Source: JAJCYK01 sp965224285
GTDB taxonomy: Bacteria > Bacteroidota > Bacteroidia > Cytophagales > Cyclobacteriaceae
Direction: 5' to 3'
Length of the DNA stretch: 64,000 bases
NCBI GenBank assembly: GCA_965224285.1
Contig: OZ245043.1
Location: 682,001 to 746,000 of the forward strand
This document shows positions 25,856-35,022 of the stretch, one piece after another; within the stretch, counting starts at the first letter, position 1, and every line of letters starts with the position of its first letter. A model generated the notes under the pieces. It saw nothing but the letters and a program-made list of their open reading frames with translations. It ran no database searches and was not told the origin of the DNA. The translations under genes and the position numbers were made by a program.

Positions 25856-27227
25856 TGACAGCTGATTTTCTACGGTTTTGGATCTCATTGGTAATTGCCG
25901 ATTTTAATTCCTCCCATAACGGATGAAGCTGACCTCCGGGATAGAGGTAGTCCATGATCTCTGCCTGCAATTGGGATGGCTGGTCCCCTTCCAGATTTTT
26001 AACTTCAAAAATCATTCTGCCACCCCCTTCCCCATCATTATACAGTCTCAAGGACTGAACATCATGGTACTGATCAACTATAACTATGGAAGCGCCGATC
26101 TTAGGAGAAAACTCAGGAGGAAGCACCCAACCTCCGCTATTCACTATTTTTAACTTAGGGTAGTGATCTGTGGATGTTCGCTTTTCAAATGGCTTATGGG
26201 TATGACCCCAAACTACCGTCAGAGATTGCCTGGGATCAATATGATCATCCAAGATCTGGGAACACAGTTCGCTCACATAAGAAAGTAAGCCTTTGAGGGT
26301 GCTATCGGAGCAGGTGATTTTACCCTGATATCGTTCTGATCTTATTTCTTCGGCAATTTTTGACAACAAAGTTCTAGCCAGAATCCTTTCTGTCCACTCC
26401 ATCGGAAGGTATGGAAAGTTTACCGCTTTAGCCAGGTTACGGGATAACGGCTCTATTTCAGACTCCAGCTTTTCCTTTTGGCTTAGGGTATTCATCAGGC
26501 GCTCAAAGTGCTTACCGGCCTCTCCGCTTCTGCCAACTTGACTGAAGGCAAAGTCAATCCATGAACCATTATCTGATTCCAGGCTTTCCGGGGACATTGG
26601 CAACTCCATTTTGGGGTAGAATGCCTGCATAGCCAAGCTGTTGAACCGATAGGTGTCTTCTGAGAAATGTCCATGATGAAACAAGATATTGGGTTGGTCT
26701 GCCCGGGTGGCCGCTAACAAAAAATTTGGATAGTACACTCTAATTTTTACTTTGGATCCACTTACCATGACTGCTTCAAGAAAGTCACTTTTAAACCCTT
26801 CATCAAATATTACCGGTGAGCTGTTCTGCAAATTTGGAATAGCACCTTCAGGGTGATTATTTCTTAGTAAATGGAGATAATGCTGCTCCTTGGTCAGATT
26901 CCATATATGATGATCGTGATTTCCAGGTATATAAACTATGTGATCACATAACTGGTGTTCGGATATTAAAGACTTCAGTAAATGCTTAAACACCGGAAGA
27001 CTTTGACTATAGCTGCTGAAGGCCAGGCCCAATATGTCACCATTTAGGATCATACCAGGCAATGTGTCTGAGTAGGCGTTAAAGGAATCATTCAGATCGG
27101 CCAGACAACGGCCTAAGTAATTCACTAATTTTGGATCATCAGAGTGTTCAGGTGTGAGTAAGCTGTCCTTTTCACCCAAATGGAGATCAGATAGCACCAA
27201 ATATTTTAGTTGACTTCGATATTTCAT
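25848..27227 (-). CDS. Calcineurin-like metallophosphoesterase
   Basis: About 459 residues from the ATG at 27227. All metal-binding blocks are present: YLVLSDLHLGE (D-x-H), LNGDILGL (GD), YIPGNHDHHIW (GNHD), FHHGHFSED and VVWGHTHKPFEKR (GHTH). No signal peptide or membrane segment is seen, so it is probably cytoplasmic. The long middle part (about residues 200-330) is an insertion relative to minimal phosphoesterases. It overlaps the GMC oxidoreductase gene, which suggests that the two proteins work in one process. The substrate is unknown; UDP-sugar lipid or cyclic nucleotide hydrolysis are options in this superfamily. Confidence 0.88.
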   Translation of the reverse strand: MKYRSQLKYLVLSDLHLGEKDSLLTPEHSDDPKLVNYLGRCLADLNDSFNAYSDTLPGMILNGDILGLAFSSYSQSLPVFKHLLKSLISEHQLCDHIVYIPGNHDHHIWNLTKEQHYLHLLRNNHPEGAIPNLQNSSPVIFDEGFKSDFLEAVMVSGSKVKIRVYYPNFLLAATRADQPNILFHHGHFSEDTYRFNSLAMQAFYPKMELPMSPESLESDNGSWIDFAFSQVGRSGEAGKHFERLMNTLSQKEKLESEIEPLSRNLAKAVNFPYLPMEWTERILARTLLSKIAEEIRSERYQGKITCSDSTLKGLLSYVSELCSQILDDHIDPRQSLTVVWGHTHKPFEKRTSTDHYPKLKIVNSGGWVLPPEFSPKIGASIVIVDQYHDVQSLRLYNDGEGGGRMIFEVKNLEGDQPSQLQAEIMDYLYPGGQLHPLWEELKSAITNEIQNRRKSAVND

Positions 27228-27296
27228 CAACCAATTAGCAGATCAATTCCCTGACTAAAACAGTTAAGAGTTATCCGGTGGCAGGGAAAGAACCAC

Positions 27297-27358
27297 AAAA
27301 AGCCGACCGCAGTTCCCGGTAAGTGGTAAGAATGTCTTGAATTTCCTTACTGGCGGTC
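27297..27358 (-). terminator. Possible intrinsic terminator after the nitrilase gene
   Basis: On the minus strand GACCGC (27358-27353) pairs with GCGGTC (27310-27305), with inner complementary CTTAC/GTAAG segments, and is followed by GGCTTTTT. The left arm lies inside the last codons of the nitrilase gene. The loop is long, so confidence is moderate. Confidence 0.4.
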
Positions 27359-28300
27359 CTCCTTCAGCCATACTGGCTGGGTTATCGCATGATGTGAGGT
27401 GCTAAGGATATCTCCATATAATTCCGGTCGTCTGGCCTGTCGATATCTCATTCCACCGGATTGCTCAACCGCCTGCCGGTTAATGGCAACGGTCACCGTT
27501 TCAGCATTAAAACTTCTGGTTTCTGCCAAAACTTCCCCGTAAGGGTCTATAACCATAGCATTTCCGTTCTTTAATTGATCTCCGTCATAACCAATGGGGT
27601 TTGAAAAGGCATAATAAACACCATTGTCATAAGCCCGAGCCGGCAGCCAGCGCATCAGCCAGCCTCTTCCTTTGAGACTATCGAATTCTAGTCGCAAAGC
27701 TTCTGGATCCTGTTCCCGCTGAGCCCAAATATGGTGGTCAACAAATCCTCTGCCAGGCATAGTGGAGGGAGTACAACCGGTTACGTGAGGAGCAAAGATG
27801 AGTTGGGCACCCAATAAGGCTGTGGCTCTCACATTCTCAATTACGTTATTGTCATAACAGATCAGGATGCCACATTTCCATCCCATAAGATCAAACACCT
27901 GGTACTGATCGCCCGCGGTCAACAAGGGATTAATAAAAGGATGAAGCTTCCGGTATCTGGCAACCAAACCTTCCTGGTCCACACAGACATAGGTGTTGTA
28001 GAATTGATCATCACACTCTTCCAATAAGCCGGCCAATATGGTCATTTGATACTTGCCCGCCAATTGCTGAAGTTTCCGGAACGAGGGACCCTGGGGTACG
28101 CGCTCTGCTAATTCTTTAAGTCCGTTGCCATCCAGGTCTTTTAGATGGGTGTAGGCCGTAATGCACAATTCATGGAAACTAATTACCTGAGCGCCGTCTT
28201 CCTTGGCTATTGCTATTAACTGTTCCATAATCTGGAGATTATAGGATTTATGGCCGTCGCGAGGCTCAAACTGGCATACCGCTAGTGAAACTGTTTCCAT
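27347..28300 (-). CDS. Carbon-nitrogen hydrolase (nitrilase/amidase superfamily)
   Basis: About 317 residues from the ATG at 28300, which fits the family start METVSLAVCQFEPRDG; an earlier in-frame start at 28348 would add a hydrophobic stretch that the family lacks. The catalytic triad is visible: Glu in ISFHELCITAYTH, Lys in YRKLHPF, Cys in CGILICYDNNVIENVR. The closing GNAMVIDPYGEVLAETRS is typical. It hydrolyses an amide or nitrile, or works as an N-carbamoyl hydrolase. There is no signal peptide, so it acts in the cytoplasm. Neighbours give no pathway link, and it has its own divergent promoter region (28301-28432). Confidence 0.9.
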   Translation of the reverse strand: METVSLAVCQFEPRDGHKSYNLQIMEQLIAIAKEDGAQVISFHELCITAYTHLKDLDGNGLKELAERVPQGPSFRKLQQLAGKYQMTILAGLLEECDDQFYNTYVCVDQEGLVARYRKLHPFINPLLTAGDQYQVFDLMGWKCGILICYDNNVIENVRATALLGAQLIFAPHVTGCTPSTMPGRGFVDHHIWAQREQDPEALRLEFDSLKGRGWLMRWLPARAYDNGVYYAFSNPIGYDGDQLKNGNAMVIDPYGEVLAETRSFNAETVTVAINRQAVEQSGGMRYRQARRPELYGDILSTSHHAITQPVWLKEDRQ

Positions 28301-28432
28301 CAATGATAAAGATATACTTAAAATCACTAGCAATCCCGTATTATACACCCATGTTTACCATTTATCACTTATCAGTATTATACTGTAAATTTCAGAGAGA
28401 TATTTCCCTATAGGGTTTAGAGCCCGAAAATA

Positions 28433-29113
28433 ATGATCAAGTATCTGACCAATACCTTATTCGCACTATTCGTAATCATAGCATCCTATTTATCGGTGGC
28501 TTTGGTGTGCTCAGTAATACCAGCCAAACAACCTGAGGTGAATTGTATTAAGAATTGCACCCTTTATCTGGCCGACAACGGGGTACATTTGGATATGGTT
28601 ATTCCCCAAACACATGCGGCCCCCTGGATCAAAGAGTTATCGTTCTTTGAGCATTATAAGTTTTTAGCTTTTGGCTGGGGAGACCGGGGCTTTTACCTTA
28701 ACACTGCGGAATGGAAAGATCTGAAACTTTCGACCGCTCTGAATGCGTTGTATTGGAAAAGTAAAGCAGCCATGCATGTAACCGGCTATCACGAACCTGC
28801 CGGACATTGGATTGAGCTAAATATATGTCCCCATCAGATGAAGTTGATATCGGACTACCTGCTTCAAAGCTTCAGGGGTAGCAATAGCCTGGATTTTAAA
28901 CCTATAGCTGAAGCAGGTTATGGGAATAGGGATCTGTTTTATGAAGCGCACGGCAGTTACTCTCTGATTACTACCTGCAATCAATGGGTAAACCGGGGGT
29001 TAATAAAAGCAGGATTACCCTCTTCAATATGGAGCCCTTTTCCCTTCGGGATTAAGTATCAACTATCGCGGTACGAATTCCAAAAAGAAGACTTGAGTTC
29101 TTTGTCCGATTGA
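28433..29113 (+). CDS. DUF2459 / TIGR02117 family protein
   Basis: A protein of 226 residues with an N-terminal membrane segment (about residues 6-30). It has the conserved features of DUF2459: LYLADNGVHLDMVIPQ, FLAFGWGDRGFYLNT, AMHVTGYHEPAG, and in the second half YEAHGSYSLITTCNQWVNRG and LPSSIWSPFPFGIKYQL. The Cys in TTCNQW and the conserved His residues suggest a papain-like cysteine hydrolase fold, but that is inference. Members are often named after a urease-linked region in other bacteria; no urease genes occur here. The protein probably faces the periplasm. It is followed by the oligopeptidase gene 38 bp downstream. Confidence 0.85.
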   Translation: MIKYLTNTLFALFVIIASYLSVALVCSVIPAKQPEVNCIKNCTLYLADNGVHLDMVIPQTHAAPWIKELSFFEHYKFLAFGWGDRGFYLNTAEWKDLKLSTALNALYWKSKAAMHVTGYHEPAGHWIELNICPHQMKLISDYLLQSFRGSNSLDFKPIAEAGYGNRDLFYEAHGSYSLITTCNQWVNRGLIKAGLPSSIWSPFPFGIKYQLSRYEFQKEDLSSLSD

Positions 29114-29151
29114 ATCCAAACCTGTATAATTGACCTAATACCTTGCCCCAT

Positions 29152-31299
29152 ATGCAAACTAATATAATCATCATTTTCACTTTTGTAATAATGTCTTCAT
29201 GTCAACAAGGCCAGCCAAACACCATTGAAGCCCCCATAGCTGATAAAGTTGATACCGTATTATCCACTCATGGCCATAACCGGATAGACCCATACTTTTG
29301 GATGCGTCTAACAGACCAGCAGAAATCTGCTCCGCAACCGGATATTCAAACCGAAAAAGTGCTCGACTATCTGAAGCAGGAAAATGACTATCTCGATGCC
29401 ACCCTGGGCCATACTGAGCAGTTACAAGAAAAGCTTTACCAGGAGATGATTGGTCGTATTAAACAAAATGATGAGACAGTGCCCTACTTTGACAATGGAT
29501 ATTGGTATTATACACGCTACCGTGAAGGGCAGGAGTATCCCATCTATTGCCGTAAAAAAGAAACACTTGAATCTAATGAAGAAATTATACTGAATGTCAA
29601 CGACTTATCCGAAAGCTATAGCTATTATTCCGCTGTGGGGCTAACCGTAAGCCCCGATAATAAAATTTTGGCTTTTGGCGAGGATACTCTGAGCCGCCGC
29701 ATATATACGGTACGGTTTAAAAATTTAGAAACCGGTGAGTTCTTGGAAGACCGCATTGAAAATACCAATCCCGGTGGAGCCTGGGCTAATGACAATCAAA
29801 CCTATTTCTACACCACGAAAAATCGGGTGACCTTACTTTCTGAGAAGATCTTTCGCCATCGATTAGGGCAATCCAGCGCTCTAGATGAAATGGTCTATCA
29901 AGAACAGGATCCGGCCTACTACATTGGGGTTCGAAAGTCCAAGTCGGGTGATTATATAATCATTTGGAATACAAGCACACTTATTAGTGATTATTACATT
30001 TTGAAAGCAGACGATCCCAATGGCGAATTTAAACAGTTTACTCCCCGCAATGGCGCCCATGAATACAGCCTGAATCATCGGGGGGATAAGTTCTTTATGG
30101 TTACCAATTGGAAGGCTAAAAACTTTCGACTGATGGAAACCAGGAGTGATGCCACATCCATTGAGAACTGGCGGGAAGTCATTCCCCATCGGGATAGCGT
30201 CTATTTGGAAGGGCTGGAGATATTTAAGGACTACTTGGTATTGAATGAAAGAAAAGACGGCCTGACCAAACTTCGCATCCTCCATCAGGTAAACGGTGAT
30301 GATCATTATCTGGAATTTGAGGAACCAGTCTACACCGCCAACATATCCATCAACCGGATTATGGAAACTGATAAATTGCGATTTAGCTACACCTCACTTA
30401 CCACCCCCAATTCCACCTATGAGTACGATATGTCCAACCGGATTAGGACCTTATTGAAAAGGGATGAAATAGTTGGTGGTCATGATCCCAGGCAATATCA
30501 ATCGGAAAGAATTTGGGCTACCGCCCGGGATGGGATTGAAATTCCTATATCCATGGTTTACCGGAAAGGTTTTAAGAAAAATGGACAGGGTCCTTTATTA
30601 CAGTATGCTTACGGTTCTTATGGCAGTACCGTGGACCCCTATTTTGTACCCAGCCGGCTAAGCCTGCTCGATCGGGGGTTTGCCATTGCTATTTGCCACA
30701 TACGTGGAGGTTCTATGCTAGGCCGGGAATGGTATGAAGCCGGAAAAATGTTTAGCAAGAAGAATACATTTAATGATTTTATCGACTGCTCGAAATTCCT
30801 GATCGAACAAAATTATACCTCAGCCGACCACCTGTATGCTCAAGGCGGTAGCGCCGGTGGCCTATTGATGGGAGCTATTGTAAATATGAATCCCGAGTTA
30901 TACCATGGGGTAATTGCCGCTGTTCCTTTTGTGGATGTGGTTTCCACCATGCTGGATGCATCAATTCCATTGACCAGCAACGAATGGGATGAGTGGGGCG
31001 ATCCCCGAAACAAAGATTCATATGAATACATGCTATCTTATTCCCCTTACGATAACGTGGTAGAAAAGGAATATCCCAACATGTTGGTTACCGCGGGGTT
31101 ATATGACTCACAGGTACAGTATTGGGAACCTGCCAAGTGGGTGGCTAAGCTGCGGTCTAAGAAGACCGATAATAATCTCTTGCTACTAAAAACCGATATG
31201 TCCACTGGACATAGTGGAGCATCCGGCAGATTCAAGCGGTATAAGATCACAGCGCTTCAGTATGCGATGTTATTGCATCTGGAAGGAATCACAGAGTAA
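29152..31299 (+). CDS. ptrB: Oligopeptidase B-type S9 peptidase, lipoprotein
   Basis: About 715 residues from the ATG at 29152, preferred over a TTG at 29143. The signal MQTNIIIIFTFVIMSSC ends in a lipobox, so this is an envelope enzyme. The N-terminal propeller begins with DPYFWMRL. The catalytic triad is Ser567 (GGSAGGLLMG), Asp652 (AGLYDSQVQYWEP) and His687 (TGHSGASGRF). The spacings of 85 and 35 residues are those of oligopeptidase B, which cleaves short peptides after basic residues. Residues of the substrate pocket cannot be verified by eye. It lies in tandem with the DUF2459 gene. The name rests on overall similarity. Confidence 0.9.
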   Translation: MQTNIIIIFTFVIMSSCQQGQPNTIEAPIADKVDTVLSTHGHNRIDPYFWMRLTDQQKSAPQPDIQTEKVLDYLKQENDYLDATLGHTEQLQEKLYQEMIGRIKQNDETVPYFDNGYWYYTRYREGQEYPIYCRKKETLESNEEIILNVNDLSESYSYYSAVGLTVSPDNKILAFGEDTLSRRIYTVRFKNLETGEFLEDRIENTNPGGAWANDNQTYFYTTKNRVTLLSEKIFRHRLGQSSALDEMVYQEQDPAYYIGVRKSKSGDYIIIWNTSTLISDYYILKADDPNGEFKQFTPRNGAHEYSLNHRGDKFFMVTNWKAKNFRLMETRSDATSIENWREVIPHRDSVYLEGLEIFKDYLVLNERKDGLTKLRILHQVNGDDHYLEFEEPVYTANISINRIMETDKLRFSYTSLTTPNSTYEYDMSNRIRTLLKRDEIVGGHDPRQYQSERIWATARDGIEIPISMVYRKGFKKNGQGPLLQYAYGSYGSTVDPYFVPSRLSLLDRGFAIAICHIRGGSMLGREWYEAGKMFSKKNTFNDFIDCSKFLIEQNYTSADHLYAQGGSAGGLLMGAIVNMNPELYHGVIAAVPFVDVVSTMLDASIPLTSNEWDEWGDPRNKDSYEYMLSYSPYDNVVEKEYPNMLVTAGLYDSQVQYWEPAKWVAKLRSKKTDNNLLLLKTDMSTGHSGASGRFKRYKITALQYAMLLHLEGITE

Positions 31300-32128
31300 A
31301 ATCTCACTGCTAATGTTGGGGTTTATTGGTTTATTTGATGTTAACTGATTTTAACCATTGACCCATGGTTCGACTACCCCCTATCAATCTCCTAATTGCC
31401 ATCAATTCCAGTTTTTAGTGCTTACCGGCTGATCTGGAAGTAAGTACATTATTATTGCTTCGCCGGCGATATAGGGAAATTTAGTACACTCCTGACCACA
31501 CAAATCCCAATTATATACCAGGACTTAACCGTAGGAATGAGAATAGATCAGATCCTATGTGCAAGATCTACCGAAGTTCCCACCTCTGGCTAAAGTCACG
31601 CAGGCGTAACTCAAGCCACTATGGAGTAAATTCCCATATTGATGAGATAAGGGGGTTTTAGCTGAAAATAAATCAAACATACAAGTAGGTATTAAGTAAA
31701 GTCCACTTGAGCACCTCTGACACATAGGGGAGTCCCCCCGTCCCCCGCCCCTTACGCAGGCTCAAAGATGACAGGGCCTGCTAATTACAGATCTGAAGCT
31801 GATTTTTTTAAGCAAGTTCGGGAATGACAATAGCAAAAATTGGGATTGGCAAAAAATTTTTAATAGAGTGAGCTTAACCTGTTAATCGAACCCAATTCGC
31901 ATGAGATAGTTCGATTTTTGATCCTGTCATTGAAAGATTCGATTTTTGATTCCAAAGGTTAAGCCTTGGTTATGAAATGGCGACAAGATATTAGAGCTGT
32001 CTTCTCTTGGGTAAATTTGCAACTTGGCCCCTGTAATGACAATTTTCTAAACCCATTTCTTTAGCAGAAAATAACAGTTGGGTGTTTGTAATATCAGTTG
32101 TTTACTTGCTATTCTCTTCCCTTAAAAA
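31300..32128. other. Long non-coding gap, possibly decayed repeats
   Basis: 829 bp between the oligopeptidase stop and the stop of the small metallophosphoesterase. No open frame, tRNA-like structure or terminator is visible. TTCGATTTTTGAT occurs twice, at 31910-31922 and 31938-31950. Fragments such as ATTATTGCTTCGC (about 31450) and GGGAATGACAATAG (about 31820) resemble the ends of the AATGACA-type dispersed repeat found in the 226-bp units, so this could be degenerate repeat sequence (weak inference). Confidence 0.45.
31910..31950. repeat. 13-bp direct repeat pair
   Basis: TTCGATTTTTGAT at 31910-31922 and again at 31938-31950, offset 28 bp. The copies are exact; their flanks differ. No gene start is near, so a regulatory role is not supported. 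Confidence 0.6.
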
Positions 32129-32734
32129 TTAATTCCATTCAAAAAATACTCCGCGTGGTCCGGCATTAATTACAGTGGATCTCCCAACTATCTGCGACTG
32201 ACCAGCTGATTCGTGAATGTGACCGCACACCAACAACTTTGGTACCTTGGCCTTCAGAGCTTCCAATACCGCAGTGCTCCCCAAGTGATCCCCACGGGAA
32301 GATACATCCAGTATCCCATTAGGCGGAGAGTGTGAAATAAGCACGCCACCGCCTCTATACTTTTCTAAAAGACCCTGGGCTTGCTTTTCCGAAAAATCAT
32401 AACTCCAACTACCAAATGGAGTCAGGGGTATTCCCCCACCAATACCATAGAACTGTAGTCCTTCCAACTCCACTCCCTCACCATGCAGCACGGTTGCTGA
32501 GGGCCATTGCGCACAAGCAGCCCGTAATTCTGACTCGCTTTCCGCATTTCCCGGCACCAACAAAGTGGGTTTATCTATATCACTGAGCATTTCAATGGTT
32601 TCTACAATTCTGTGTCTCATCACCCCAAAATCACCAGCCCCGATCAGGAGATCAGCCTCCGCAGATAATTCCACCAACCGCCGACAGTGTCCGCCGTGAT
32701 TATGAATATCGCTGAATGTGAGGATTCTTTTCAT
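32129..32734 (-). CDS. Small metallophosphoesterase family protein
   Basis: A protein of 201 residues with RILTFSDIHNHGGH (D-x-H), LIGAGDFG (GD), LVPGNAESESEL, VLISHSPPNG and LLVCGHIHESAG. The third block is GNA where most family members have GNH, so one active-site His is missing; the change is known in some short family members. It should be a soluble cytoplasmic phosphoesterase, with no signal peptide. The start at 32734 is 136 bp from the divergent cation exporter gene. The substrate is unknown. Confidence 0.85.
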   Translation of the reverse strand: MKRILTFSDIHNHGGHCRRLVELSAEADLLIGAGDFGVMRHRIVETIEMLSDIDKPTLLVPGNAESESELRAACAQWPSATVLHGEGVELEGLQFYGIGGGIPLTPFGSWSYDFSEKQAQGLLEKYRGGGVLISHSPPNGILDVSSRGDHLGSTAVLEALKAKVPKLLVCGHIHESAGQSQIVGRSTVINAGPRGVFFEWN

Positions 32735-32870
32735 TTGAGCTATATTGGTATCTTAGTAGTCTCCGGACTTAACCAAGATAGCTCATAAATGCCAATCCAA
32801 CACACAAACCGGTATGATATCCATCGCACTGACACATCCAACCCGTAACTGATTTCTAATAAGTATTTGA

Positions 32871-33776
32871 ATGGCTGCACATCATCATCATAGAGATGGG
32901 AATCGCAATTTAAAAGTTGCTTTTTTTCTAAACTTATCATTTACCATACTGGAATTTATTGGAGGGCTGTATGTGAATAGTATTGCCATAGTAAGTGATG
33001 CTATTCATGACTTAGGCGACTCTTTGTCCTTGGGCACCAGCTGGTACCTGCAGCACAAGTCACGAGGGCAAGCCGACCATAAATTTAGTTTTGGTTATTC
33101 CCGTTTTTCACTACTGGGGGCCTTAATCAACAGCCTGGTACTTATCGGGGGTTCAATATATGTCATATATGAAGCCGTGGGCAGACTTATGGAGCCTGAG
33201 CACTCGGAAGCCGACGGCATGATCATTTTTGCTTTGATTGGAATTGCAGTAAACGGGTATGCTGCCTGGAAGTTAAGCCATGGGCGCTCAATGAATGAGA
33301 AAGTGGTAAGCTGGCATCTGCTGGAAGATGTTCTGGGCTGGGTGGCAGTGCTTATTGTAGCTATCATACTTAAATTTGAAGACAATCACTACCTGGACCC
33401 GGCTTTGTCCCTATTCATAACCGCCTATATCCTATGGAACGTAGCCAAAAGGCTAAAAGAAACCTTGTTTATTTTTCTTCAGGGAGTCCCCAATGATATT
33501 GACATCATGGAGATCAAGCAAAAACTTCAAGGAATTCCAAAAGTTCATTCGTTGCATCACACCCACATCTGGTCACTGGAAGGTGCCGACCATGTTTTCA
33601 CTACCCATGTCAAACTTAAGGATATAGCTAGATTCGAGGAGCTCATCGCAGTCCGGACAGAGATTAAAAGCATTCTGTCAGATTACGGCTTTACTCATTA
33701 CACCGTAGAAACTGAACTCGATTCAGAATCCTGTGAACTTTATCAACCTCCTGGCTCCTTATCACCTAGGGCTTAG
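32871..33776 (+). CDS. Cation diffusion facilitator metal exporter (CzcD/ZitB-like)
   Basis: A protein of 301 residues. A His-rich start (MAAHHHHRDG) is followed by six predicted membrane helices. The metal-binding pairs are HxxxD in TM2 (His46 and Asp50 in SDAIHDLGD) and HxxxD in TM5 (SWHLLEDVLGW), as in Zn-type CDF proteins. The C-terminal cytoplasmic part (from about residue 205) has VHSLHHTHIWSLEGADHVFT, typical of the dimerising metal-sensing domain. It exports Zn2+ or a related divalent ion from the cytoplasm by proton exchange. It is divergent from the metallophosphoesterase and has no visible metal-regulator gene nearby. Confidence 0.92.
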   Translation: MAAHHHHRDGNRNLKVAFFLNLSFTILEFIGGLYVNSIAIVSDAIHDLGDSLSLGTSWYLQHKSRGQADHKFSFGYSRFSLLGALINSLVLIGGSIYVIYEAVGRLMEPEHSEADGMIIFALIGIAVNGYAAWKLSHGRSMNEKVVSWHLLEDVLGWVAVLIVAIILKFEDNHYLDPALSLFITAYILWNVAKRLKETLFIFLQGVPNDIDIMEIKQKLQGIPKVHSLHHTHIWSLEGADHVFTTHVKLKDIARFEELIAVRTEIKSILSDYGFTHYTVETELDSESCELYQPPGSLSPRA

Positions 33777-33876
33777 GTTTAAGAATATCACCGCTACCAC
33801 CGCAAATTATCCGCCTAAATAATCCAGGCTACGAAATATCTAGCTCCCCGTTAAAGTAAAGTAAAACCTTGATCTT

Positions 33877-35022
33877 ATGTATTGGTATCACTATTTGCTA
33901 GTAGTTATGGTCGTGGCCTGTAAAATCGCCGGACAAACTCCATTTAAGAATGTCAGTAAATCTCATTTGATTAGTAATGCTGTTGATCATAACTCCATGG
34001 ACGGGCAAAGCGTTGATATTGACGGAGATGGCGATATCGATATGATAATTGCCAGGGAGTTTCGCTCTAATCTAGTGCTAATAAATCAAGGCGATGGCCG
34101 TCTCAAGGATGAAAGTGATATCCGTTTTCCCCAAACTCAACACGATTCAGAAGACATTGCCATCGGAGACTTCGATAATGACGGCGATCTTGACCTAATT
34201 TTTGTTAGTGAAGATGACCAGATAAATGAATTTTATCGCAACGTAGGCAATGCGCACTTTGAATCTGATCCCAGTATGATACCTTTAAACGGCACTTCCA
34301 ATGCCGTAAAAACAGCAGATATAAACCTAGATGGTGACCTGGATCTCGTAATCGGCAACGCCGGACAAAATTTCCTCTTAATTAATCATCAGGGGAGATT
34401 CGTAGATGAAACCATCTCCAGACTCCCAGATAATGATTATACTACTCAGGATCTGGAACTGGTAGACATCGACCAGGATGGAGATTTAGACATGATAGAA
34501 GGTAATGAAACCTATAACCGGATATTGATTAACCAAAGAATCGGGGTGTTTAGCTACGAACCAGGTCGATTGCCGGCAGTTAATGATCAAACCAGAGATG
34601 TTGAAATCGGCGATATAAACGGGGACGGTTATCCGGATATCCTATTTTCTAATGTAGACTTCGGAGGGTTTGGCAATCCCCAAAACCGCCTGCTCTTTAA
34701 TGATGGTAAGGGCCATTTTCATGAAGTAACTTCCACGCATCTACCTAAAAGCAACCTGCGTACTGTCGATTCTGATTTTCTGGATATCGATAGTGATGGT
34801 GACTTAGATATTTTAGCGGGTAATCGGTATAACGGGCTGGAAAATATCGTACTTATCAATGATGGCAATGGTAAATTTACTGATCAAAGTCCGCAATTCC
34901 TGCCTCCCATAAACCTTTATCCCTTCGATTTTCAAATCGCGGACTTTAACGGAGACTCTCGAGCTGACATCTATATATGCGGATTTAGATCATCCGATGT
35001 CTTATTGTTTTCCGTGGAATGA
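33877..35022 (+). CDS. Secreted FG-GAP/VCBS repeat protein
   Basis: A protein of 381 residues with a signal peptide (residues 1-20). The rest consists of seven blade-like repeats with calcium-binding D-x-D-x-D-G type loops: DIDGDGDIDMI, DFDNDGDLDLIF, DINLDGDLDLVIG, DIDQDGDLDMIEG, DINGDGYPDILFS, DIDSDGDLDILAG and DFNGDSRADIYI. This is an integrin-alpha-like beta-propeller. It has no enzymatic domain and no type IX sorting domain at its end. It is probably a surface or periplasmic binding protein. Its 3' end overlaps the convergent kynurenine monooxygenase gene by 52 bp. Confidence 0.9.
   Translation: MYWYHYLLVVMVVACKIAGQTPFKNVSKSHLISNAVDHNSMDGQSVDIDGDGDIDMIIAREFRSNLVLINQGDGRLKDESDIRFPQTQHDSEDIAIGDFDNDGDLDLIFVSEDDQINEFYRNVGNAHFESDPSMIPLNGTSNAVKTADINLDGDLDLVIGNAGQNFLLINHQGRFVDETISRLPDNDYTTQDLELVDIDQDGDLDMIEGNETYNRILINQRIGVFSYEPGRLPAVNDQTRDVEIGDINGDGYPDILFSNVDFGGFGNPQNRLLFNDGKGHFHEVTSTHLPKSNLRTVDSDFLDIDSDGDLDILAGNRYNGLENIVLINDGNGKFTDQSPQFLPPINLYPFDFQIADFNGDSRADIYICGFRSSDVLLFSVE

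Noticed and set aside
32740..32940. 66-residue minus-strand open frame
   Set aside because: It overlaps the start of the CDF exporter gene and has no family signal; the divergent promoter region is a better reading.
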